Source of the DNA: an uncultured Gammaproteobacteria bacterium
Lineage (GTDB): Bacteria > Pseudomonadota > Gammaproteobacteria > Pseudomonadales > Pseudohongiellaceae
Assembly (NCBI GenBank): GCA_903889815.1
Contig: CAISYX010000155.1
Location: 1-8,801, forward strand
DNA: 8,801 bases
Reading direction: 5' to 3'
In this document: piece after piece, positions 1 to 6,145 of the stretch
How the letters are laid out: each line of letters opens with the position of its first letter
Position numbering within the stretch: position 1 is the first letter of the stretch
The notes under the pieces: generated by a model
What the model saw: only the letters and a program-made list of their open reading frames with translations
The model's database searches: none
Told to the model about the DNA's origin: nothing
Program-made: the position numbers and the translations under genes

Positions 1-345
1 CAGCACATCAATCGTCTGGCGCCGGACGATACCTTGTGCATGTCGTATGTGACCCGTGCCGAACTGCTCAAGGGGGCTGAGCGCAGTGCGCATCGTGAGC
101 AGGTGCTGCTGCAGCTGGACGCTTTGACCGGGCAGGTGCCCGTGCTTTATGAGCTGGACGCCGGAATCTGCCAGCAATATGCGCGCCAATCCACCCGCTT
201 GCGTGACGCTGGCACACCCATAGGTGCCAATGATCTCTGGATAGCCTGCCATGCACTGTCACTGGGCTGCGTGCTGGTGAGCAACAATGTTCGGGAGTTC
301 AAGCGCATCGAAGCGCTGCAGCTTGAAAATTGGGCAGTGGCCTGA
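1..345 (+). CDS. PIN-domain ribonuclease, VapC-like toxin (5' truncated)
   Basis: The reading frame is open from base 1 to the TGA at 343-345 and starts outside the window. About 35-40 N-terminal residues, including the first catalytic aspartate, are missing. What remains has the VapC family landmarks: the segment YVTRAELLKG with its conserved glutamate, the motif GANDLWIACHAL with the catalytic aspartate, and the C-terminal VSNNVREFKRI followed by LENW. The last motif has Asn-Asn where many PIN proteins have an aspartate, which is normal for this VapC branch. The ATG at 34 is internal, because family similarity continues upstream of it. VapC toxins are Mg-dependent RNases that cut tRNA or rRNA and are neutralised by a VapB antitoxin normally encoded just upstream, here outside the window. 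Family assignment is firm; the toxin role is inferred. Confidence 0.85.
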   Translation, partial: QHINRLAPDDTLCMSYVTRAELLKGAERSAHREQVLLQLDALTGQVPVLYELDAGICQQYARQSTRLRDAGTPIGANDLWIACHALSLGCVLVSNNVREFKRIEALQLENWAVA

Positions 346-383
346 CCCAGCCCATCACTTCGAATTCAAAGAGGAATTACCCT

Positions 384-686
384 TTGCCAATCGCCACTGT
401 TTTCACCTTCGTCGCCCGCGCCGAAGCCTTCACCTGGGCGGGCCTTCTGGTTGGCATGTTCCTGGAACACGTACTGGCGGTGACTGATCTGGGCGTCTGG
501 CTGTTCGGACGTCTGCATGGCGGGGCGTTCATCGCCTACTTCGTGATTGCCATCGTGGCGGGCATTCGCCTGCGCTGGCCCTGGTGGGCCACGGTGCTTG
601 CGGTGCTGGCCGCCATACCGCCGCTGGTCACTTGGCCGCTGGAGGTGTGGTACCGCCGGCGCGGCCTGCTGGGTTTGCCGGCCTAA
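384..686 (+). CDS. Small integral membrane protein, DUF3817 type
   Basis: A 100-residue hydrophobic protein of unknown function. I place the start at TTG 384: a Shine-Dalgarno-like GAGGAA (371-376) lies 7 nt upstream, and the protein then begins MPIATVFTFVARAEAFTW, the usual start of the family. The frame stays open upstream to an ATG at 330, but that segment overlaps the PIN gene and is polar and unlike the family. About three membrane segments are visible (roughly residues 14-33, 45-63 and 66-86). The family hallmarks are an acidic residue in the first helix (RAEAF) and a GRLHGGAFIAY motif at about 42-52. The PIN gene ends 38 nt upstream, so co-transcription is possible, but no functional link is implied. 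Its TAA overlaps the stop of the facing phosphatase gene. Confidence 0.75.
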   Translation: MPIATVFTFVARAEAFTWAGLLVGMFLEHVLAVTDLGVWLFGRLHGGAFIAYFVIAIVAGIRLRWPWWATVLAVLAAIPPLVTWPLEVWYRRRGLLGLPA

Positions 687-2575
687 GTGCCGATCACGCC
701 GCCATCGTCGCGCCGCACCATCATGATGGTAGAGCGGGGGCGCGTGTTGCCGCCACCAGGGAAGTGCGAATCGCGGCCGTCCTCGCCCGGATGCTGCACA
801 CCCACGAACAGGGTGCGGCTGTCAGCCGCAAAGGCAATGCCGGTCATCTCACAGCCCAGAGGGCCGGTGGCGAAGCGGCGGATCTCGCCTGTCGCAGGGT
901 CGGCACACAGCATCTGATTGTTGCCCATGCCCGCAAAAATCCCCTCGTTCGTGTCGTCGCCATCGGTCTGTATCCACAAGCGTCCCGCCGCATCCACCGC
1001 CAGTCCGTCCGGGCTGTTGAACATGTTCTCGGGCGTGATGTTGGCGCTGCCGGCATAAAGTCCGCTTTTGTGCACCGCCGGATTGCCGGCAATCACGAAC
1101 AGATCCCAGTCGAAGGACGCGGCCGTATGGTCGCCACCTGCAGGCGTCCAGCGGATGATCTGGCCATAGTGATTCTCTGCGCGGGGGTTGGCGCCGTCTA
1201 CTGGCTGCGTGTCGTGCACGCCGCGGTTGCGGTTGTTGGTCAGCGTGCAGAACACGGAATTGCTTTGCGGATGCACGGCGATCCACTCAGGGCGGTCCAT
1301 GGTGGTGGCACCGGCGGCAGTGGCTGCCAGACGCGCGAAAATCAGCACTTCGGCCTGGTCTGCAAACCCGGCGTCCGTGGTCAGGCCGTTCCGCCCATGC
1401 TCCAGTGCGATCCACTCGCCTTTGCCCCGAAGCTCGCCCGGCGTGGCGCTGAAACGGGCGGCATACAGCGTGCCGTGGTCCAGTAGCGTGGCTATGGCGG
1501 CAGGGTCCTGCGGATCGAACCGCTCCCGTGAGACAAAGCGGTAGATGTGTTCGCCGCGCGAGTCATCGCCCATGTAAACCACGACACGACCGTCGGCATT
1601 CACCAGAAGCGCCGCGTTCTCATGGGCAATGCGGCCCAGTGCGGTCCGCTTCTTCGGCGTGTCCTGCGGGTTGAAGGGGTCGACCTCCACGATCCAGCCA
1701 AAGCGATGCGGTTCGTGTGGCTCCTTGCTGAGGTCGAAACGGGCCTCGTGCCGATACCACTGGGCGCCAAGATCGTCGCTGGGAATCTGGTAGCGGGTGT
1801 GGCGCTCGCTAAAAGTCGTGCTGGCATCGCCGGGCTGAAAGTAATCCTGAAAATTCTCTTCACAGGTCAGGTAGGTGTTCCAGGGAGTCTTGCCATTGGA
1901 ACAGTTGGCAACGGTGCCGAGAACGGCGCGCCCGCTGGGGTCGGCACTGGTCTGCAGCAGAGGGTGTCCGGCAGCCGGGCCATGCACTGCCATGGGGGTC
2001 TGCACATCCAGGCGGCGGTTCAATGGCGAGGAGCGGTCCACCTGCCAGAAGCCGTCTGCTGTCGCGCGGATCTCGAAGAGGGAGACGCCATGGGCGGCCT
2101 GAGCCTTGCGTGCATCTTCTGCAGAGATCACGCTGCCATCGTGGGGGTAAAGCCGGTCGATATTGGCATACTCATTGTTGACGGCCAGCAGTGCGCGGCC
2201 GTCTTCCAGAGGAAAGAAACTCATCCCGTCCGTGTTGTCGCCGAACTGGCGCAGCTGGGCAGCGGCGTCCTGGCGAGCGGTATCATCGAACTCAGGGGCA
2301 TCGGCAAACAAGGGATCACCCCAGGAAATCAGCGGTCGCGCTGTGTAGCTCGGCGGCACGACAAACGTGTCGGCGGTGCTGGCAGGAACAGACGCAAAGC
2401 CGAGCAGCGGGCTGCGGGTCTGCGCCAGCAGACGCGCCGGGATGGCGCTGCTGAAGAAGGCTCCCAGGGTAGTCATGCCCAGGCCCCCAACAAAGCGGCG
2501 GCGGCTGAGTCCCGGAGCGATCAGCAGTTCGAAGTCAGTAGGGGGGATATCGCGATGTGGTTCGGTGCTATTCAT
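683..2575 (-). CDS. phoX: PhoX-family alkaline phosphatase (DUF839), Tat-exported
   Basis: This 630-residue protein belongs to the PhoX family, periplasmic or extracellular phosphomonoesterases that need Fe and Ca and release phosphate from organic esters. A perfect twin-arginine motif, SRRRFV (residues 24-29), precedes a hydrophobic stretch (about 30-50), so export in folded form is predicted. Family motifs appear in order: DGMSFFP (117-122) and VNNEY (132-136); NCSNGKTPW (224-232), whose Cys225 matches the iron-ligand cysteine of PhoX; TCEEN (237-241); GDDSRGEHIY (336-345); DRPEWI (427-432) and LTNNRNRG (445-452); NSPDGL (520-525); QHPGED (594-599); and a C-terminal RSTIMMVRRDDGGVIG. The ATG at 2573-2575 has a GGAGAG about 12 nt upstream, a loose spacing. 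The stop TAG overlaps the facing gene's stop. Such genes are commonly PhoB-controlled; no clear Pho box is visible. Confidence 0.93.
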   Translation of the reverse strand: MNSTEPHRDIPPTDFELLIAPGLSRRRFVGGLGMTTLGAFFSSAIPARLLAQTRSPLLGFASVPASTADTFVVPPSYTARPLISWGDPLFADAPEFDDTARQDAAAQLRQFGDNTDGMSFFPLEDGRALLAVNNEYANIDRLYPHDGSVISAEDARKAQAAHGVSLFEIRATADGFWQVDRSSPLNRRLDVQTPMAVHGPAAGHPLLQTSADPSGRAVLGTVANCSNGKTPWNTYLTCEENFQDYFQPGDASTTFSERHTRYQIPSDDLGAQWYRHEARFDLSKEPHEPHRFGWIVEVDPFNPQDTPKKRTALGRIAHENAALLVNADGRVVVYMGDDSRGEHIYRFVSRERFDPQDPAAIATLLDHGTLYAARFSATPGELRGKGEWIALEHGRNGLTTDAGFADQAEVLIFARLAATAAGATTMDRPEWIAVHPQSNSVFCTLTNNRNRGVHDTQPVDGANPRAENHYGQIIRWTPAGGDHTAASFDWDLFVIAGNPAVHKSGLYAGSANITPENMFNSPDGLAVDAAGRLWIQTDGDDTNEGIFAGMGNNQMLCADPATGEIRRFATGPLGCEMTGIAFAADSRTLFVGVQHPGEDGRDSHFPGGGNTRPRSTIMMVRRDDGGVIGT

Positions 2576-2591
2576 GGCGGAACGTCTCTCT

Positions 2592-2621
2592 CCAGCAGGC
2601 GGCGATCAACGTCCCTGCTGG
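2592..2621. repeat. Perfect 8-bp inverted repeat in the phoX leader
   Basis: CCAGCAGG (2592-2599) and CCTGCTGG (2614-2621) are exact reverse complements separated by 14 nt. The repeat ends 17 nt before the phoX start codon, just upstream of its putative ribosome binding site. As RNA it would form a stem-loop in the leader; as DNA it could be an operator. No regulator family can be assigned. Confidence 0.4.
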
Positions 2622-2671
2622 CAGACTGGTGTGACAGACAGGCCGGCAGCTGAAGATGTTGTCAGGCGGAA

Positions 2672-2703
2672 GTCCGGGAGCGGGTGCATACCCAATCCCG
2701 GAC
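2672..2703 (-). terminator. Strong two-part hairpin downstream of sodB, possible terminator
   Basis: GTCCGGGA (2672-2679) pairs with TCCCGGAC (2696-2703). Inside it GGGT (2682-2685) pairs with ACCC (2690-2693) around a 4-nt loop, leaving a 2x2 internal loop. It begins 17 nt past the sodB stop on the minus strand. The sequence after the stem in that direction has only a two-T run, so it is not a textbook intrinsic terminator. It could slow transcription or protect the sodB mRNA 3' end. Confidence 0.4.
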
Positions 2704-2719
2704 CGGTTATCTCCAGCTG

Positions 2720-3313
2720 TCAGGCCTTCGCGAGATTCGCGTTCGCGAAGTCCCAGTTCAGCAGATTGTCGACAAAGCACGCCAGGAAGTCAGGACGACG
2801 GTTCTGGAAGTCCAGGTAGTAGGCGTGTTCCCAGACGTCGCAGACGATGATGGGCGTGGCACCACTGGTCAGCGGCGTCTCGGCGTTGGCAGACTTGGCA
2901 ATCTTGAGCTTGCCGCCTTCTGACACCAGCCACACCCAGCCGCTGCCGAACTGGCCGATGCCGCCAGCCACGAATTCCTTCTTGAAATTCTCATAGCTGC
3001 CGAAGTCCGCGTCGATCTTCGCAGCTATCGCACCCGTGGGAGCCCCACCGCCGTTTGGCTTCATGCTTTTCCAGAAGAATTCATGGTTGTAGCACTGGCC
3101 CACGTTGTTGAAGAGGGGACCGCCGACTTTGGCGGACGCCTTGACCAGATCTTCGATGGTATCGGCGACTATGCCGGAACCTTCCAGCAGCTCGTTGCCT
3201 TTGACGACATAGGCATTGTGGTGCTTGGCGTGGTGAAAGCTGAAAGTGTTTGCGGACATGTGGGGTTCGAGCGCATTGCTAGCATAGGGCAGTGCGGGCA
3301 GTTCAAGTTTCAT
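2720..3313 (-). CDS. sodB: Superoxide dismutase, Fe type
   Basis: A complete 197-residue cytosolic Fe/Mn-superoxide dismutase, the usual length for SodB; it converts superoxide to oxygen and hydrogen peroxide. Metal ligands are all visible: His27 in SFHHAKHH, His77 in YNHEFFW, and Asp159 and His163 in DVWEHAYYLDFQNRR. His31 and Tyr35 of the active-site gateway are present. Iron rather than manganese preference is suggested by Gln73 (FNNVGQCYNH) in the N-terminal half, together with Ala144 in SANAETPL, where Mn enzymes usually carry the active-site Gln. The ATG at 3311-3313 follows a GAGGT about 4 nt upstream. A divergent gene starts 201 bp away, so the promoter must lie in 3314-3514. Metal choice is inferred from sequence; some relatives are cambialistic. 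Confidence 0.97.
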   Translation of the reverse strand: MKLELPALPYASNALEPHMSANTFSFHHAKHHNAYVVKGNELLEGSGIVADTIEDLVKASAKVGGPLFNNVGQCYNHEFFWKSMKPNGGGAPTGAIAAKIDADFGSYENFKKEFVAGGIGQFGSGWVWLVSEGGKLKIAKSANAETPLTSGATPIIVCDVWEHAYYLDFQNRRPDFLACFVDNLLNWDFANANLAKA

Positions 3314-3359
3314 GGTGACCTCGGTTGGGATTATCCGTTGAAAATCTTGCTTTTCTTGC

Positions 3360-3369
3360 AGCCGCGGCT
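3360..3369. promoter_or_regulatory. 10-bp palindrome in the sodB / coiled-coil divergent gap
   Basis: AGCCGCGGCT is a perfect palindrome, flanked on the left by TTCTTGC and on the right by AAGAA, so the dyad extends outward with a 2-nt asymmetry. It lies 47 bp upstream of the sodB start codon. It does not match a Fur box. It may be an operator or a leader hairpin. Apart from it, the 201-bp gap (3314-3514) shows no confident promoter hexamer pair on either strand. Confidence 0.25.
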
Positions 3370-3514
3370 AAGAATTACCGCAGTTTGCGCTGGTCGATCA
3401 GTGTCAGGGCTGAGTCGGCGAGCTTAATGCACCGAGCTGTTCAATTCAAGGAAACTACCCCTTGTCCAGATGTACAGGTAGACCTACGAGAGCCACTTGC
3501 GGGATAATGCAGCC

Positions 3515-4309
3515 ATGAGAGACAACGACGAATTCAAGGACATTCCCTCCCTGGTGCTATCGCGTGAAGACGTGGTGGAGCGCCAGTCCTCGCGCAAGCA
3601 GTCCGATATCGAATCCACACCTCGTTACGGCGAAGTCATCAAGGTCAGCACGTGGCCTGTGCGCATCATGCTGGCAGCCCTGACGCTGGCAATTGGGGGT
3701 GGCGCCTGGCTGGGCTATCAGGCCTATGCGGAAAACCTGCAGGCACTGGAACAAACCAATCGCCGCCTTGAAGAGCTGGAAAGCCGGCTTGCGCTGGTGG
3801 GTGACTCTGCAGAAGAGACCACAGCCAACGTCATCGAACGCCTTGATTTCAACTTTGCCGAGATCGACAAGCTCTGGGCCGCCCGCAATACCACGAACAA
3901 CAATGTGAACGAGCTGACCGGCAAACTTACGGTGCTCGAAGATGCCAGCACCGGGCATACGGAAACCACCGAGACGCTGGCCCAGATGATCGCCAACAAT
4001 ACGGAACAGTTCCAGGGCAGCATGGCGGAGATCAACAGTTTGAAGAGTGAACTCGAACAGGTCAGTGCCAGCATCGCGAGCATCAACACCAGTCTGCGCA
4101 GTGTGGAGAATGTGGCACAGGACATGGCAAACATTCGTGCCAGCCTGAACAACGGCGACAGCACACTGGTGGGGTTGCAGGACCGCATGGTGAACCTGGA
4201 AGAGGCTGTCGAGTCTATCGATGCTTTCAGGCTGCAGATCAACCAGACGCTGAGCCGTCTGCAACAGAACATCGAGAATGTGCAAAGCGGGCCGCGTCCC
4301 GCGCCTTGA
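3515..4309 (+). CDS. Single-pass membrane coiled-coil protein of unknown function
   Basis: I do not recognise this 264-residue protein. Residues 1-47 are polar and charged, without a signal peptide. Residues 48-68 (WPVRIMLAALTLAIGGGAWLG) form one membrane helix. Residues 72-255 are almost entirely heptad-like helix rich in Leu, Glu, Gln, Asn and Ser (for example TNRRLEELESRLALV and INSLKSELEQVSASI), so a long coiled coil is predicted, followed by a short proline-rich tail. A type II topology with the coiled coil in the periplasm is the simplest reading. The start is uncertain: a TTG at 3497 in the same frame would add six residues (LRDNAA), nearly repeating the MRDNDE that follows. I chose the ATG at 3515. 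It is divergent from sodB and 92 nt upstream of tRNA-Leu. Envelope organisation is a guess. Confidence 0.75.
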   Translation: MRDNDEFKDIPSLVLSREDVVERQSSRKQSDIESTPRYGEVIKVSTWPVRIMLAALTLAIGGGAWLGYQAYAENLQALEQTNRRLEELESRLALVGDSAEETTANVIERLDFNFAEIDKLWAARNTTNNNVNELTGKLTVLEDASTGHTETTETLAQMIANNTEQFQGSMAEINSLKSELEQVSASIASINTSLRSVENVAQDMANIRASLNNGDSTLVGLQDRMVNLEEAVESIDAFRLQINQTLSRLQQNIENVQSGPRPAP

Positions 4310-4326
4310 GTCTGCACGAATCTTCT

Positions 4327-4354
4327 TTGGCACCGCACCCGCTTCGGGTATGAT
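4327..4354 (+). promoter_or_regulatory. Sigma70 promoter of tRNA-Leu
   Basis: TTGGCA (4327-4332) and TATGAT (4349-4354) are separated by 16 bp. Both hexamers are one or two bases from consensus. A GC-rich stretch (GCCGGCC) follows the -10, as expected for stringently controlled stable-RNA promoters. Transcription would start near 4361, giving a 5' leader of about 40 nt. A short ACCCG/CGGGT dyad fills the spacer. The promoter starts 17 nt past the coiled-coil gene's stop. Confidence 0.65.
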
Positions 4355-4401
4355 GCCGGCCTCTTTGCGCAGGGCACTCAGGCCCGGTTCGAAACCCGCC
4401 C

Positions 4402-4486
4402 GCGGATGTGGTGGAATTGGTAGACACACTGGATTTAGGTTCCAGCGCCGCAAGGTGTGAGAGTTCGAGTCTCTCCGTCCGCACCA
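4402..4486 (+). tRNA. leuW: tRNA-Leu, anticodon UAG
   Basis: An 85-nt class II tRNA that decodes CUN leucine codons. The acceptor stem pairs GCGGATG (4402-4408) with CGTCCGC (4476-4482), with one G-T wobble. The anticodon stem is CTGGA (4429-4433) with TCCAG (4441-4445), and the loop TTTAGGT places the anticodon TAG at 4436-4438. The long variable arm contains the expected CGCCGCAAGGTG segment. The T-arm is GAGAG TTCGAGT CTCTC. The 3' discriminator and CCA are encoded (ACCA, 4483-4486). No terminator is seen before the VWA gene 34 nt downstream, so a tRNA-mRNA primary transcript cut by tRNA-processing RNases is likely. Confidence 0.98.
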
Positions 4487-4520
4487 GGGTTTCATGACGT
4501 TTTCCGGAAGGCACGCTGCC

Positions 4521-5234
4521 ATGTCCGATTCCCCGAAAGACATTACCACCAAAGTCGCTGCCCGCAGCGAAGTCAGTGCATTCCTGCAGAAGGTTGCGTC
4601 ATTGCCAGCCGTGCAGAAGGGCTCAGGCGCCGGTCGTCTTCTTTTTGCGCTGGATGCCACGGCGAGCCGCGAGCAAACCTGGGATCAGGCCACGCAACTG
4701 CAGTCAGAGATGTTTTTGGCGGCGCGGGGGCAGGGCGGACTGCAGATCCAGCTGACCTACTTTCGCGGCTTCGCCGAGTTCTACAAGACGCCCTGGTGCA
4801 GCGATGCCATGGCGCTGCTGGGCTTGATGTCAGGCATCGCCTGCCGGGCAGGGACGACTCAGCTGGAGCGGGTGCTGCACCACGCGCTGGCCGAGAACAA
4901 GTCGCAGCGTATTCATTGCGTGGTATACGTCGGCGATGCGATGGAGGAGAACGCCGACGTGCTGTGCCAGCTGGCCGGTCAGCTGGGCCTGTTGAACGTG
5001 CCGCTGTTCCTGTTTCAGGAAGGCGGCGACCTGCGTGCGCAGCAGACTTTCCAGACCATGGCCAAACTGTCACGCGGAGCCTGGTCACGCTTTGACAGCG
5101 CCAGCGCGGCGCAACTTCGCGAGCTGCTGCGGGCCGTTGCCGTGTATGCCAGCGGTGGACGCCAGGCGCTGGAGCATTTCAGCGCGTCTGCAAGCCCAGC
5201 GGTTCAGCGCCTCACGCAGCAAATGCGCTCATGA
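4521..5234 (+). CDS. VWA-domain (MIDAS-type) protein paired with a membrane J-domain protein
   Basis: A 237-residue soluble protein that is essentially one von Willebrand A domain. The MIDAS metal site is visible as DATAS (Asp45, Thr47, Ser49) after the first strand (RLLFAL). A threonine follows in RAGTTQLERVL (112/113) and an aspartate in VVYVGDAMEEN (Asp139). The last third (PLFLFQEGGD, SRGAWSRFD, LLRAVAVYASGG) looks like the remaining Rossmann-like strands and helices. I chose the ATG at 4521 because GGAAGG (4506-4511) lies 9 nt upstream; an ATG at 4494 would place its ribosome binding site inside the tRNA. There is no signal peptide or membrane helix, so it is probably cytoplasmic and may bind partners through Mg-dependent contacts. 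It lies between tRNA-Leu and the J-protein gene. Its substrate or partner is unknown. Confidence 0.8.
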   Translation: MSDSPKDITTKVAARSEVSAFLQKVASLPAVQKGSGAGRLLFALDATASREQTWDQATQLQSEMFLAARGQGGLQIQLTYFRGFAEFYKTPWCSDAMALLGLMSGIACRAGTTQLERVLHHALAENKSQRIHCVVYVGDAMEENADVLCQLAGQLGLLNVPLFLFQEGGDLRAQQTFQTMAKLSRGAWSRFDSASAAQLRELLRAVAVYASGGRQALEHFSASASPAVQRLTQQMRS

Positions 5235-5272
5235 GTATGCCATCGTCGCTTTTGCCAGGGAGTGTGTGAGCT

Positions 5273-6034
5273 GTGTTCCTGCTGCGCTACATTCTGATTC
5301 TGCTGCTGCCCATTCTGATGTATGTGGGCCTGCGCAAACTGGCAGTCAAGTATTCTCTGAACCAGAAGCAGTTCAACATGCTGCTGGTACTGGCGACGAT
5401 TCTGACGGTCATCATGGTACTCATCCTGCTGGGGCGCATATCGCCCACTTTCATCATCGCGCCTGTCATGGTGGCCGCGACCTTTCTGCTGCGCAATGTG
5501 CATCTGCTGATCCGCCTCTTGCCGCTGTGGCAGATGTTCCGGTCACGCACGGCAAAGAGCGCCTATGGCAGTGCGGGTGGCAATGATGCGTCGAGCATTC
5601 GCACGCGTTTTCTGCTGATGCAGCTGCAGCACGCGACGGGAGACATGGACGGTGATGTGCTGGAAGGCGATTTCAAAGGCGCCAGGTTGTCGACCTTGAG
5701 TGTCGAGCAATTGCTGAAGCTGGCGCGCGAGTGTCTGCAGGACCCGGACTCTCTGCAGATACTGGAAGCGTACATGGATCGGGCACATCCGGACTGGCGG
5801 CCAAGACAGGACTCGCCCTCCGGCCAGTCAGCTTCGGCGGCACCCGCGGCGGAGCCCGGCATGAATGAAGCGGTGGCGCTGGAAATTCTGGGGCTGAACC
5901 AGGGCGCCACGCGCGAAGAGGTCGTACTGGCCCACCGCCGCCTGATGCAGAAGATGCATCCGGACCGCGGCGGCTCGGACTATCTGGCCAAGAAGATCAA
6001 TGCTGCGCGGGACTTCCTGCTGGAACGTCTGTAG
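5273..6034 (+). CDS. Membrane-anchored J-domain co-chaperone, Pam18/Tim14-like
   Basis: A 253-residue protein. Residues 3-19, 36-53 and 58-73 are hydrophobic, giving two or three membrane helices. A conserved-looking middle region follows (RTRFLLMQLQHATGDMDGDVL to LEAYMDRAHPDWR, about 111-176), then a low-complexity linker (180-196). The C-terminal J domain (about 199-253) carries the HPD motif at 229-231. It is short, lacks the usual fourth helix and ends in the pattern HPDRGGSDYLAKKINAARDFLL. J proteins stimulate Hsp70 (DnaK) ATPase at their location, here the inner membrane. The GTG start at 5273 has AGGGAG (5257-5262) 10 nt upstream. The gap to the VWA gene is 38 nt, so they are probably one operon. 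The client is unknown. Confidence 0.88.
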   Translation: MFLLRYILILLLPILMYVGLRKLAVKYSLNQKQFNMLLVLATILTVIMVLILLGRISPTFIIAPVMVAATFLLRNVHLLIRLLPLWQMFRSRTAKSAYGSAGGNDASSIRTRFLLMQLQHATGDMDGDVLEGDFKGARLSTLSVEQLLKLARECLQDPDSLQILEAYMDRAHPDWRPRQDSPSGQSASAAPAAEPGMNEAVALEILGLNQGATREEVVLAHRRLMQKMHPDRGGSDYLAKKINAARDFLLERL

Positions 6035-6109
6035 GAGCCGCTCTGTAGAACCTGTCTGTGGGAGCCTGACTGCAGGGGCCTGTCTGTGGGAGCCTCTTTG
6101 TGGGAGCCT
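6030..6109 (+). repeat. 14-bp tandem array of REP head sequences
   Basis: Six head-like units start at 6030 (TGTAGGAGCCG), 6044 (TGTAGAACCT), 6057 (TGTGGGAGCCT), 6071 (TGCAGGGGCCT), 6085 (TGTGGGAGCCT) and 6099 (TGTGGGAGCCT). The spacing is 14, 13, 14, 14 and 14 bp, and three units are identical over 11 bp. The first unit contains the TAG stop of the J-protein gene; the last is the head of a full REP hairpin. The array fills the convergent gap between the J gene and the isomerase gene. Confidence 0.75.
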
Positions 6110-6123
6110 GCCCTGCAGGCGAA
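6099..6123 (+). repeat. REP element, variant stem
   Basis: Head TGTGGGAGC, stem GCCTGC (6106-6111) pairing with GCAGGC (6115-6120), 3-nt loop, tail GAA. Compared with the REPs at 6989 and 7193 both stem arms differ in a way that keeps all pairs, as expected for REP families under structural constraint. It lies 23 nt beyond the isomerase stop and may also serve as a bidirectional transcript end. Confidence 0.7.
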
Positions 6124-6145
6124 CCTGCTCCCGCCAAGCCCTGAT

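Noticed and set aside
1547..2653. 368-codon plus-strand open frame
   Set aside because: Antisense shadow of phoX in GC-rich DNA; no family motif and no ribosome binding site that outweighs the clear phosphatase.
4384..4396. T-arm-like GGTTCGAAACC just before tRNA-Leu, as a remnant of a second tRNA
   Set aside because: The flanking bases do not form a 5-bp T stem and no anticodon or acceptor arm is present upstream.
4402..4486. tRNA-Leu as an integration site for a genomic island
   Set aside because: No integrase gene and no duplicated tRNA 3' end are visible in the window; the neighbouring genes look resident.
3557..4660. 367-codon minus-strand open frame across the coiled-coil gene and tRNA
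   Set aside because: It reads through a tRNA gene on the opposite strand and into the start of the VWA gene; its product is low-complexity and unlike a real protein.
6030..6123. Regular repeats as a CRISPR array
   Set aside because: Repeat units are directly adjacent at 14 bp with no unique spacers, and they match REP heads.
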